Part shown: in pieces, positions 24,956-33,272 of the stretch
Layout of the letters: the number at the start of each line of letters is the position of its first letter
Position numbering within the stretch: position 1 is the stretch's first letter
Source: Croceibacterium selenioxidans
GTDB lineage: Bacteria > Pseudomonadota > Alphaproteobacteria > Sphingomonadales > Sphingomonadaceae
Direction of reading: 5' to 3'
DNA: 64,000 nucleotides
NCBI RefSeq assembly: GCF_018599195.1
Contig: NZ_JAHFVK010000002.1
Coordinates: forward strand, 690,001 to 754,000
Notes under the pieces: generated by a model
Seen by the model: only the letters and a program-made list of their open reading frames with translations
What the model was told of the DNA's origin: nothing
The model's database searches: none
Position numbers and translations under genes: made by a program

Positions 24956-26998
24956 ATGCCAGCAATCGAGGGGACTTCGTCGGCACAACTCCCCAGGCTG
25001 CAACTGTTCGGGCGTTTCCGCCTGACGCAAGCCGGGAAGGACATCAGCCTGCCGGGCCGCAAGGCCCGGGCTATCCTTGCCTACCTCTCGTTGGCCGCAG
25101 ACCTCGCCGCAACGCGCGAGCAACTGTCATATCTCATGTGGACCGATCGCGGCTCGGACCAGGCCAGGGCCAGTCTGCGGCAATCGTTGAAGGAACTTCG
25201 CGAGCTGGCGGCCATCGGCACCGCCGTCACGACCACGCGCGACGAGGTGAAGCTCGACCGCACCCGGCTGGCGATCGATCTGTACGAGGTGGGCCATGCC
25301 GCGACCTCGCATGACCTCGACACCCTCGCCGGTCTGCTGGACGAGATCAGGGGCGACCTGCTGGAGGATTTCCTCGACGTGTCTCCCGGCTTTGACGACT
25401 GGCTTCTGGCCGAACGGCCGCGCCAGCGCGAACTGGTGCTTGCCCAGGCGGTGGGTGCCGTCGAAGCCAACGGGCTGGCGGACATGAAGAACGCCCGCAA
25501 CATCCTGCGGTCGCTCGATCGCATCGATCCGGTTAACGAGGCCGTGGTTCGGCTTGGCATGCGGCTCGATCATGCCGGGGGCGACGGGGCGTCGCTGCAT
25601 CGCCGTTACCGTCAGCTGTGCGACCGGCTCGAGCGCGAATTCCAGGCCTTGCCGTCCGAGGAGACACGGGCCCTACTCCATGCGCTGACCAGCGGCACGC
25701 CGCAGCTGGCCGTGACCTCGGTTCCGGCCCAACCGGCCGCACCCGCGAGGCCGGCGGCAGGGGCCGAACCCCAGCGCCTTTGCGGTGACATGCTTCCGCT
25801 GGTCCTGGTCGCCCCGTTGCAGACCCATGGCGAGGATGGTGCTCTCGCCTCGCTGGCGCAGTTCTGCGCTGACGACATGCGTACTTCCATCAGCCGTATT
25901 CGCGGTATCCAGGTGCTGGCGGTCGACGGGAGCGAGGCCGACGCGGTGGTGCAGCAGAGCGAGGACGCTCTGGGCCTCTACCTGCTGTCCGGCAGCATCC
26001 ACCAGGTCGCCGACGACTATCGGGTGACGCTGCAGCTCGCCAACGGACAGAACCGCGTGATCATCTGGTCGGATTCGCTGCGGTTCGGGAGCGCCGGGGC
26101 AGAGATGCTCGATACGATTGTCGCCAAGGCCGCCGGTGCGACCCTGCCAGCGATCGACCGTGACCTTGAGGCGAGGTTGCGCCAGTCGTCGGAGGACCTG
26201 GACGATGACCGGACGATCTACACACGCGCGCGGCTGCTGATCCGCACCTCGGGACATCTCGAAGCGGTGCAGGAGGGAGTGCGGCTGCTCGAAGCCCTGG
26301 CGGAGCGCGATCCGCAACACCTTGGTGCACGGCTGCTGCTGATCCGGATGTACAACACCGCTTTCTGGCAGCAGATTTGCGGCCACGACGTCGGGCACTT
26401 CCGCGAGCTTTCGGACGGCCATCTCCAGGCTGCGGCCGCCATTGCGCCCGGGCATTTCGAAGTCAGGGTCCGCCAAGCCTGGTGTCAGTTGCGCAGTGGA
26501 GAGACAGCTTCGGCCCGGCGCAGCCTCGAGGCGGCGCTCAAGACTGTCTCGCACGACGCCGACCTGGTCAACATGTGCGCCATGGGCCTGTGCCATATCG
26601 GCGACCTCGACGAGGCTGAGCGCTTGATGCAGCAGGCCTTCTTCCTCAATCCCCTGCCGCCGAGCGACTATCACGCCGACTATGCCGTGATCCTGGCTTT
26701 GCGCGGCGACCATGAAACGGCGGAAGAGCACTTCGCCGTCTCGGGCGAGGAAGGCATGCAATATGCCGCGGTGCGGATCGCGAACGCCACGATGCTGAAT
26801 GGCGGGGCAAGCAAGACTTCGCAGGTTGCCGCCAGGCTCGTCGCGGATTTCCATCGGGCCTGGCAGCAAGAGCGGAAGCCCGGCCTGCAGGACGTCCTCG
26901 ACTGGTTCGGATACGCCATGCCCCTGAACCCGCCGGAGAACCTCGCCTGGGTCAGATCAGGCCTGCAGCGAACGCTGGAGCCGATCTGGCCAGCATAG
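24956..26998 (+). CDS. BTAD/SARP-type transcriptional regulator with TPR-like C-terminus
   Basis: 680 residues. N-terminal winged helix resembling OmpR/SARP regulators (PRLQLFGRFRLTQAGKDISLPGRKARAILAYLSL), a BTAD domain to about residue 245 (DEIRGDLLEDFLDVSPGFDDWLLAERPRQRELV), an Ala/Pro-rich linker, a TolB-like region around 260-400, and a helical TPR-like C-terminal half (GHFEVRVRQAWCQLRSGETASARRSLEAAL). BTAD regulators often control secondary-metabolite genes, mostly in actinomycetes. Its 3' end overlaps the convergent YcaO-TfuA gene by 47 bases, so it is the closest regulator candidate for that cluster. The target is inferred. Confidence 0.85.
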   Translation: MPAIEGTSSAQLPRLQLFGRFRLTQAGKDISLPGRKARAILAYLSLAADLAATREQLSYLMWTDRGSDQARASLRQSLKELRELAAIGTAVTTTRDEVKLDRTRLAIDLYEVGHAATSHDLDTLAGLLDEIRGDLLEDFLDVSPGFDDWLLAERPRQRELVLAQAVGAVEANGLADMKNARNILRSLDRIDPVNEAVVRLGMRLDHAGGDGASLHRRYRQLCDRLEREFQALPSEETRALLHALTSGTPQLAVTSVPAQPAAPARPAAGAEPQRLCGDMLPLVLVAPLQTHGEDGALASLAQFCADDMRTSISRIRGIQVLAVDGSEADAVVQQSEDALGLYLLSGSIHQVADDYRVTLQLANGQNRVIIWSDSLRFGSAGAEMLDTIVAKAAGATLPAIDRDLEARLRQSSEDLDDDRTIYTRARLLIRTSGHLEAVQEGVRLLEALAERDPQHLGARLLLIRMYNTAFWQQICGHDVGHFRELSDGHLQAAAAIAPGHFEVRVRQAWCQLRSGETASARRSLEAALKTVSHDADLVNMCAMGLCHIGDLDEAERLMQQAFFLNPLPPSDYHADYAVILALRGDHETAEEHFAVSGEEGMQYAAVRIANATMLNGGASKTSQVAARLVADFHRAWQQERKPGLQDVLDWFGYAMPLNPPENLAWVRSGLQRTLEPIWPA

Positions 26999-28859
26999 CG
27001 CGGTAATGGCTGGTAAGGGGAGGCACCGCCATCTCCAGCGGCTTCCGGGGCTGACATTCGGATAGAGCTTTCACCAGCAGGGCGGTGTCGATCTGCTTGA
27101 GTGACGGAGCGGCTTCCAAGTCCCTCAGCGAAACGGGAAACGCCTGTCCGGTGCGCAATTGGTACTGCGCCAGACACGAAGGCCAGTCGCGGGTCTCGTA
27201 CGGCGTGGTCCTGACAATGCGCTGCATGATCCGCAACGTCTTGGGCGGGAGATCGAATCCGAACAGCGCGTACTCCGCGTCGACCAGCGGAACTGATAGC
27301 GGTGCGAAGCCAAGCTCGGCCGGAGCGTGGACCAGCATGACAGCGTCATCGCGGACCAAGGCGCCACTGCGGTAGGCATCGTACAGCGTGCCCACCCCCG
27401 TCATACCGAAGCGTTCGAGCTCGGTGGCGCGCAACGCTCCGATACTGCCGCCTCCAAGCACCTGGACGCCCTGTGCGAGGAGGTTGAGTATCTCCTTGTG
27501 CCATACCGTGGGCGCCCCTCGAAAGTAGCCGTCGACCAGCCCCACCGCCACGGGTGGATCGGACAGCAGGTCGGCCAGATCGCCGCACTGGGCCGGAGGG
27601 CGGAGTTCGATTCCGGGAGGAATGACCTGACCCGCGATGCTCGGACCCGCGAAGAGAATCTTCCGCGAACTCAAAGGTTGTCGAATGCCGTTGGCCACCA
27701 AAGCGGACTGAGCGACTGGCGCCTGAGGCTCGACCCTGGGTCCGCGGAACTCGTCGAGGAGGCCGGGCGCAAGCACGTGGGCGATATGGAGACCCGGGCA
27801 TGGAGGCAGATGATCGAAGGCCACGAGCGGCACGCTGGTGATCCGGCTTACCTGTTCGGCCAGCCGGTCAAGGCACTGCTCGCTGCTAGTGCATTCAATG
27901 GTCGGAATTGACCGCCAGTCGTGGGGGCCGTCGTCGAAAGCCAGCGTATTCAGCAGTATGCCGATATTTCGCTCCTGCCGGTCCCGGTATTCGTCTGGCG
28001 TAAGGTCATCGCGAGCGCCCGCCACGAGCGTGGCCAGGCCCTGCACCGCCTCGAGCAGCGCTCTGATGAAGGCGATGCGGGCGTCAGGGTAGCAGCCGTT
28101 TCCCGAGACCGGGGTGATATCGTCGGCGCAGGCCTGCATATCGAACAGGGTCACCTCGAAAACCGGAACGGCAAAGTCGCTGGCCAGGCTCCAGGCGCGC
28201 ACTTCGAGGCCCGCTCGTTCGACATAGGTCAGCAGGCGCCGGATGACGCTGTCCTCTACGGTTGCAAGCGACACTTGCATCGCCCTGCGCTCGCTAGGGC
28301 GAAGGCGATGGAAGCGGGCGACGAAGTGATGCTCCAGCAGCTCGGCAATGCCGGACGCGAGCGCCTCGGTTCGGGTGTTGCCGGTCGCAAGCCCGTTCGA
28401 CGTGGCGATGAAGTCGAGATTGCCATCCGTGAAGTCCAGCGAAAGCAAGTCCCAAGGCATCGCGCACGAGGCGCCCGTCGACAGGTTCGTGCCGGTTAGC
28501 CATGCCCTGGACAGCGATGGGGAGAGATCGATCGCCAGAGCGTCCCTCGCGCCAGACCAGATGGCGATGTCGTCGGTCGAGAGTTCGGCCAAGGGCCGAA
28601 CGTCACCAGGCCTGGCCAGGGTCTCTGCCCTCCAGAACTCGGTGGTTTCGAGCAGGGCGCCGACGATGGCGGCAGTGGGGGTCAGTCCCTTGCCTTGTGA
28701 CACGGTGAATGAACGGGACGCTGGCCGGGTGGCCTGGAACACCGGAATGCCGCGGACACCGAACTGGGTTACGTCGGAGACGCGGGTCACACCGGCGGCG
28801 CGGCCTGCCGCAACCGCCAGCTTGAGCGTATCGGACAGCGATCGGCTGCGAAGTTCCAC
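26952..28859 (-). CDS. YcaO-TfuA fusion protein (cyclodehydratase/thioamidation type)
   Basis: 635 residues from a GTG at 28859; no other start fits. The YcaO half (to about residue 395) has the ATP-dependent family elements TGNTRTEALASGIAELLEHH and ARIAFIRALLEAVQGLA followed by GARDDL. The TfuA half begins near residue 400: KILFAGPSIAGQVIPPG, then GLVDGYFRGAPTVWHKEIL, GGGSIGALRATELERFGM. YcaO enzymes activate backbone amides with ATP, and TfuA proteins assist thioamidation, as in trifolitoxin clusters and methyl-coenzyme M reductase. A natural fusion implies a fixed partnership. It is 21 bases downstream of the 96-residue candidate substrate. No dehydrogenase, protease or exporter gene adjoins it. 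Confidence 0.93.
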   Translation of the reverse strand: MELRSRSLSDTLKLAVAAGRAAGVTRVSDVTQFGVRGIPVFQATRPASRSFTVSQGKGLTPTAAIVGALLETTEFWRAETLARPGDVRPLAELSTDDIAIWSGARDALAIDLSPSLSRAWLTGTNLSTGASCAMPWDLLSLDFTDGNLDFIATSNGLATGNTRTEALASGIAELLEHHFVARFHRLRPSERRAMQVSLATVEDSVIRRLLTYVERAGLEVRAWSLASDFAVPVFEVTLFDMQACADDITPVSGNGCYPDARIAFIRALLEAVQGLATLVAGARDDLTPDEYRDRQERNIGILLNTLAFDDGPHDWRSIPTIECTSSEQCLDRLAEQVSRITSVPLVAFDHLPPCPGLHIAHVLAPGLLDEFRGPRVEPQAPVAQSALVANGIRQPLSSRKILFAGPSIAGQVIPPGIELRPPAQCGDLADLLSDPPVAVGLVDGYFRGAPTVWHKEILNLLAQGVQVLGGGSIGALRATELERFGMTGVGTLYDAYRSGALVRDDAVMLVHAPAELGFAPLSVPLVDAEYALFGFDLPPKTLRIMQRIVRTTPYETRDWPSCLAQYQLRTGQAFPVSLRDLEAAPSLKQIDTALLVKALSECQPRKPLEMAVPPLTSHYRAMLARSAPAFAAGLI

Positions 28860-28880
28860 GCGCCCGCGGACCTGCGGGCT

Positions 28881-29171
28881 TCAGCCCGACTGCGTCTTCT
28901 TCCCGGATTGTCGCTTGGTAGAGAAATAGGTCCACTCTTGGGTGTAGTCACCCGGTTCCGGCAAGGTCGCGGCCTCTGGAATGGTCTTCATGTCGCGATC
29001 GACTGCACGTCGGCTTTCCCAAAGGTCGTCGAGCAAACGGGCGTTTCCACCAAGTGCCTTCGCATTGAACGAGGCAGCAATCTCAGCGAAGACGTAGTGA
29101 ACGTCTCCCTTGTGATTGACTTTTATAAGATAATACTCTGGCAATCCGTCATCGGGGGGTGTGGTAGCCAT
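28881..29171 (-). CDS. Small protein upstream of YcaO-TfuA, candidate modification substrate
   Basis: 96 residues, ATG at 29171, with AGGAG 7 bases upstream, so it is a well-supported gene. The N-terminal half is ordered-looking (YYLIKVNHKGDVHYVFAEIAA, then LGGNARLLDDLWESRRAV) and the C-terminal half is polar and flexible with many Thr/Ser/Gly (EPGDYTQEWTYFSTKRQSG, basic tail). It has no Cys, so azoline formation would use Ser/Thr; backbone thioamidation needs no particular side chain. The layout leader-like N-half plus short variable C-half would fit a RiPP precursor, but I recognise no family, and it could instead be an accessory binding protein. An inverted repeat overlaps its ribosome binding site (29179-29193). 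Confidence 0.75.
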   Translation of the reverse strand: MATTPPDDGLPEYYLIKVNHKGDVHYVFAEIAASFNAKALGGNARLLDDLWESRRAVDRDMKTIPEAATLPEPGDYTQEWTYFSTKRQSGKKTQSG

Positions 29172-29540
29172 CGCACTTCTCCTGATATTCAGGGAATTGA
29201 GCCGACCCGAAGTGCTTTGGAAAACACATATCTCATTTCAACTGCATTGTACAAAATATAAATTCTGCATGAGTGCTAGAATAATGCTCTGAAATAATAA
29301 CACATTTCATTCGTGACACGTCGTTTCAGGCGATAAGGCGCTCAGCAAGCCCACTCAACTGGTCGCGCAATAGTTTCGTCCCGAGGCGGTTATGCCAAGT
29401 TGCGGCGGGCGCCATCCTTCCGCCGCAATATCCTTTCTGATAAGCGCCGGGAGAGGAATGTCCCCGAATTGATTCTGTTTCATCCTGGATGTCACAGGGT
29501 TGTCATATCGGGTGACCATTGGCGGGTTGTGGACGAGACG
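29172..29540. other. AT-rich divergent intergenic region between YcaO-TfuA and type IV secretion genes
   Basis: 369 bases with no convincing gene. Bases 29221-29310 are about 72% A+T, in sharp contrast to the GC-rich genome. The region probably holds divergent promoters for the 96-residue/YcaO-TfuA genes (leftward) and the secretion operon (rightward). A possible leftward pair is TTGTAC/TATGTG near 29225-29254 with an 18-base spacer, but the -10 match is poor. The base-composition shift also fits an H-NS-type silenced region or a recombination boundary. Confidence 0.6.
29179..29193 (-). promoter_or_regulatory. Inverted repeat overlapping the ribosome binding site of the 96-residue gene
   Basis: The plus strand carries the perfect inverted repeat CCTGATATTCAGG (29181-29193). 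On the coding strand its second arm runs into AGGAG (29179-29183), the ribosome binding site 7 bases before the ATG at 29171. As DNA it could be a repressor site; as RNA its 5-base hairpin could mask the ribosome binding site. It is short, so regulatory use is inferred. Confidence 0.35.
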
Positions 29541-30176
29541 ATGATTCTGCGCGCTTTGGGGGCCATGGCCCTGTTGCCGGCGGCTTTACTTGCCGCCGGT
29601 CCCGCGCGCGCCGATGTCCTCGAAATCGGATCCGGCGGAGAGGCCCAGTGGATTTCGGGACCCCATGCCGCTCCCGTAACCCACGCCCAGACGCCATCGG
29701 TTCCGTTGGCCGAAGTTCCCGCCGAAGCTCGCGTCGTCCCCGAATATGGCGTCGCGAATACGGCGCGGCATGCCGAAGTCGTCCCCGATGCCTACGCCGC
29801 CAAGGTGGCCGAACTCGCCGCGCGGTTCGACTTGAGCCCGGCCTTGATCGAGGCGCTCGTCTGGCAGGAAAGCCGCTGGCGCACCGGCGCGGTTTCGCCG
29901 GCGGGTGCCCGCGGCCTCGCCCAGTTGATGCCCGGAACGGCGCGCGATCTGGGCGTCAATCCCGACGATCCCTTTGCCAATCTCGAAGGCGGGGCCCGTT
30001 ACTTGCGCGCCCAGCTCGATCGGTTCGACGGCGACATCGAGAAAGCCCTCGCGGCGTACAACGCCGGGCCGGGCCGGGTCGCCGCTGCCGGTGGGATTCC
30101 CCGTATTCGTGAGACCCAATCCTACGTCGCCTCCGTAATGGGGCGCCTGTCGGATCATTCCCGGAGTGAAGACTGA
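29541..30176 (+). CDS. virB1: VirB1-like lytic transglycosylase
   Basis: 211 residues from the ATG at 29541, with a signal peptide ending ARA. The C-terminal half is an SLT domain: catalytic Glu in ALVWQESRWRTGAVSP (about residue 111), then ARGLAQLMPGTARDLGV, GARYLRAQLDRFDGD and ALAAYNAGPGRV. It would open the peptidoglycan for assembly of the secretion apparatus. It is first in the operon and 2 bases upstream of virB2. Confidence 0.9.
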   Translation: MILRALGAMALLPAALLAAGPARADVLEIGSGGEAQWISGPHAAPVTHAQTPSVPLAEVPAEARVVPEYGVANTARHAEVVPDAYAAKVAELAARFDLSPALIEALVWQESRWRTGAVSPAGARGLAQLMPGTARDLGVNPDDPFANLEGGARYLRAQLDRFDGDIEKALAAYNAGPGRVAAAGGIPRIRETQSYVASVMGRLSDHSRSED

Positions 30177-30178
30177 AG

Positions 30179-30481
30179 ATGCGTTCGACTGTCCGTCTTG
30201 CCGCGCTTGCCGCGCTGTTCCTTCCCGCCGCCGCCCAGGCCCAATCGGCCAATCCCGCCGGCTCGGGACCGATTGTCGCGGCGCTTGGCTGGCTTCAGGG
30301 GACGCTGCTCGGAAATGTCGCCACGGCCGTTGCGGTCATGGCCGTGGCAGCGGTCGGCTTCATGATGCTGACCGGACGGATGAACTGGCGCTTCGGCGCG
30401 ACGGTGATCATCGGCTGCTTCATCCTGTTCGGCGCGGCCTCGATCGTCGCGGGCATCCAGTCCGCCGCGGCCGTCGGTTGA
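30179..30481 (+). CDS. virB2: VirB2/TrbC-type pilin
   Basis: 100 residues: signal peptide ending AQAQ and two hydrophobic helices separated by a short polar loop with MNWRFGATVI, the usual VirB2 topology. VirB2 forms the T-pilus and is the major pilin of type IV secretion systems. The ATG at 30179 lies 2 bases after the virB1 stop. Confidence 0.9.
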   Translation: MRSTVRLAALAALFLPAAAQAQSANPAGSGPIVAALGWLQGTLLGNVATAVAVMAVAAVGFMMLTGRMNWRFGATVIIGCFILFGAASIVAGIQSAAAVG

Positions 30482-30494
30482 GCGGGGGGCTGAG

Positions 30495-30776
30495 ATGGAA
30501 CTGGTCCGACATCCGGTCCATCGAGCCCTGACCCGGCCGCAGATGTTCGCCGGAGTGACCTTCAACTACTTCGTCATCAACGGGCTGGTGACGACGGAGA
30601 TGTTCCTGATCCTCAAGAGCCTGTGGATCATCCCGATTCCGTTCGTGATGCATGCCATCGGATATTTCGCCTGTCTGCGCGAACCCCGGATCTTCGACCT
30701 GTGGCTTACCAAGGTGAGCCGTTGCCCGCGGGTGAAGAACTGGAAGCGCTGGGGTTGCAACAGCTACGCGGCCTGA
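30495..30776 (+). CDS. virB3: VirB3 inner-membrane protein
   Basis: 93 residues with N-terminal HPVHRALTRPQMFAGV, the typical VirB3 motif, and hydrophobic segments around residues 20-60. VirB3 is a small inner-membrane component next to the VirB4 ATPase. The gene lies between virB2 and virB4, exactly where it is expected. Confidence 0.9.
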   Translation: MELVRHPVHRALTRPQMFAGVTFNYFVINGLVTTEMFLILKSLWIIPIPFVMHAIGYFACLREPRIFDLWLTKVSRCPRVKNWKRWGCNSYAA

Positions 30777-30818
30777 CCGCGAATACGGCCCGCCAGGGGG
30801 CGGGAAGGAGCAAGTGCG

Positions 30819-33272
30819 ATGGGGACTAAGTGGCTGGGAGCCGCCGCGTGGAGCGCGAAGGAAGCGCACGCGGGTGACCGCCTGCCCTATGCCCGGCTGG
30901 TCGACGAAGGGACTCTGCTCCTGCGCGACGGCTCGCTGATGGGGGCGCTGCAGGTCCCGGGCCTGCTGTTCGAGACCGAGGATACCGAGGCGCTCAACGC
31001 CCATTCGGCCACGCGCGAGGTCATGCTCCGCTCAAACCTCGACGCCCGGTTCGTCATGTACCACCACGTGATCCGCCGCCGCGTCTCGATCGAGCTCGAG
31101 GCGGGTTTCGAGGATCCCTTGAGCGCGCATATCGACCGCCGTTGGCGCGAGAAGCTGTCGCGCGGTTCGCTGTTCGTGAACGACCAGTTCGTCACCCTGG
31201 TGCGGCGTCCGGCGCGCGGCAAGGCCGGGCTGGCCGAACGGGCCGGCAAGATGTTCCGCCGCCGGACCGAAGGGGTCGAAGCCGATCCTCGTGAAGTGCG
31301 CGCGCTGCGGGCCGCGCTGCAGTCTCTGGCCGCCTCGCTCGGTCTCTACGGAGCCCAGCCGCTGGGTGACTACGCCGGTCCCGGCGGCACGGTGAACAAC
31401 GAACTGCTCGAACTCCTGAGCGCGCTCTACAACGGCGAGATGCGTCCGGTGCGCAAACCTTCGGACGAGACCGACGTCGGCAAAATGCTGCCCTATCGCC
31501 GCGCCAGCTTCGGGCTCGACGCGATGGAGTTGCGCGGTGCCGGCGGCCTTGCGGGCGTAGCGGACTTTGCCGCCATTCTCAGCCTCAAGGACTATCCCGA
31601 CGCGACCAGTCCGGGCCTGCTCGATCCGCTGCTGCGCCTGCCGTTCGAAATGGTCGTGACCGAGAGCTTTGCCCCGGCGGAGCGCCAGACCGCGCGCGAG
31701 CGGATCGACCTCGCGCTGCGCCGCCTGCGGTCGGCGGACGAGGAAGCGATGGCCGAACGGGGCGAGATGCTCTCCGCTCGCGATGCCCTTGGCAGCGGCT
31801 CGGCGGCGTTTGGCGACCATCACCTCTCGGTCCTGGTACGGGCGGGCGACCTCGTCCGCCTCGACGATGCCAGTGCGCAAGTCGGCGCTGCCCTCGCCGA
31901 CATGGGCGCGATCGCCGTGCGCGAGGATACCAACTTAGAGCCCGCCTTCTGGGGCCAGTTCCCGGGCAACGAGGCCTACCTCGTGCGCCGGGGCATGATC
32001 TCGAGCGCCAACATGGCGAGCTTCGCCTCGCTTCACGGCTTCGCGCTGGGCCAGGCGACCGGTAACCACTGGGGCGACGCGGTGGCCCTGCTCGAAACCA
32101 CGAGCGCGACGCCGTTCTTCTTCAACTTCCACCAGGGCGACTTGGGCAACTTCTCGGTCATCGGACCCTCGGGCTCGGGCAAGACGGTGGTGATGAACTT
32201 CCTGGCCGCCCAGGCGCAGAAGTTCGCCCCGCGCACGATCCTGTTCGACAAGGACCGCGGCGCCGAGCTGTTCATCCGCGGCATCGGCGGGCGTTACGAC
32301 CGCATCCATGCGGGCGAGCCCACCGGGTTCAACCCGCTCGCCCTGCCCGACAGTCCGGCCAACCGCGCGTTTCTGCGCGACTGGCTCGGCGTGTTGCTCC
32401 AGGCCGAAGGGCCCGAAGAGCTCGCGACGATCTCCGGCGCGGTCGACGCGGCCTATGCCAACGACGCCTCGCTGCGGCGCCTGCGATTCTTCCGCGAGCT
32501 GCTCTCGGGCGCACGCCGCCCGCAGCCGGGCGACCTGGCCGACCGCCTCTCCCCCTGGATCGAGGGCGGTGAGCATGCCTGGATGTTCGACAACGCCGAA
32601 GACCGGCTCGACCTCTCGACCCGTGTGATGGGCTTCGACATGACAGCGCTGCTCGAAAGCCCACGGCTGCGGACTCCGACGATGATGTACCTGTTCCACC
32701 GCATCGACGAACGGCTCGACGGTTCGCCGACGATGATCCTCATCGACGAAGGATGGAAGGCGCTCGACGACGCGGTCTTCGCGGCGCGCATTCGCGACTG
32801 GCTCAAGACGCTGAGGAAGCGCAACGCGCTGGTCGGGTTCGCCACCCAAAGCGCCCGTGACGCGCTCGACAGCCGCATCTCGGCGGCACTGGTCGAGCAG
32901 ACCGCGACGATGATCTTCATGCCCAACGCCCGCGCCCGGGCCGAGGACTATTGCGACGGCTTCGGCCTGACCGCGCATGAGCTGGCGCTGATCCGCAGCT
33001 TGCCGGCCCACAGCCGCGCGTTCCTGATCCGGCAGAGCGACGCCTCGGTGGTGGTGCGCCTCGATCTCTCAGGTGCCAGCGAAGTGCTGACGATCCTCTC
33101 CGGCCGCGAAAGCGCGGTGCGCCGGCTCGACCTCATCCGCGAAGCCGTCGGCGATCACCCTTCGGCCTGGTACCCGATCCTCACCGGCCGCTCGTGGCCC
33201 GGCGGGCAGGACGGCGACCGGCACGATGATGCCGAGGACGGCGGGATCATGGCCTGGGAGGCGGCCCAGTGA
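30819..33272 (+). CDS. virB4: VirB4 secretion ATPase
   Basis: 817 residues, the usual VirB4/TrbE length. The C-terminal P-loop domain has Walker A GPSGSGKT (about residue 449), ILFDKDRGAELFIRG, Walker B MILIDEGWKAL (about residue 640), and GFATQSARDAL downstream. The N-terminal half shows the CagE/TrbE/VirB domain. VirB4 powers pilus assembly and substrate translocation at the inner membrane. Its end overlaps the GTG start of virB6 by 4 bases. Confidence 0.96.
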   Translation: MGTKWLGAAAWSAKEAHAGDRLPYARLVDEGTLLLRDGSLMGALQVPGLLFETEDTEALNAHSATREVMLRSNLDARFVMYHHVIRRRVSIELEAGFEDPLSAHIDRRWREKLSRGSLFVNDQFVTLVRRPARGKAGLAERAGKMFRRRTEGVEADPREVRALRAALQSLAASLGLYGAQPLGDYAGPGGTVNNELLELLSALYNGEMRPVRKPSDETDVGKMLPYRRASFGLDAMELRGAGGLAGVADFAAILSLKDYPDATSPGLLDPLLRLPFEMVVTESFAPAERQTARERIDLALRRLRSADEEAMAERGEMLSARDALGSGSAAFGDHHLSVLVRAGDLVRLDDASAQVGAALADMGAIAVREDTNLEPAFWGQFPGNEAYLVRRGMISSANMASFASLHGFALGQATGNHWGDAVALLETTSATPFFFNFHQGDLGNFSVIGPSGSGKTVVMNFLAAQAQKFAPRTILFDKDRGAELFIRGIGGRYDRIHAGEPTGFNPLALPDSPANRAFLRDWLGVLLQAEGPEELATISGAVDAAYANDASLRRLRFFRELLSGARRPQPGDLADRLSPWIEGGEHAWMFDNAEDRLDLSTRVMGFDMTALLESPRLRTPTMMYLFHRIDERLDGSPTMILIDEGWKALDDAVFAARIRDWLKTLRKRNALVGFATQSARDALDSRISAALVEQTATMIFMPNARARAEDYCDGFGLTAHELALIRSLPAHSRAFLIRQSDASVVVRLDLSGASEVLTILSGRESAVRRLDLIREAVGDHPSAWYPILTGRSWPGGQDGDRHDDAEDGGIMAWEAAQ

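Noticed and set aside
28881-29171. Double-glycine leader cleavage (LGGNA) in the 96-residue protein
   Set aside because: A GG occurs in the middle of the protein, but no peptidase-containing ABC transporter gene is nearby and the flanking hydrophobic pattern is weak.
28908-29261. Plus-strand frame opposite the 96-residue gene as an alternative peptide
   Set aside because: It has no convincing ribosome binding site and runs against the YcaO-TfuA operon, whereas the minus-strand ORF has AGGAG at 7 bases and operon spacing.
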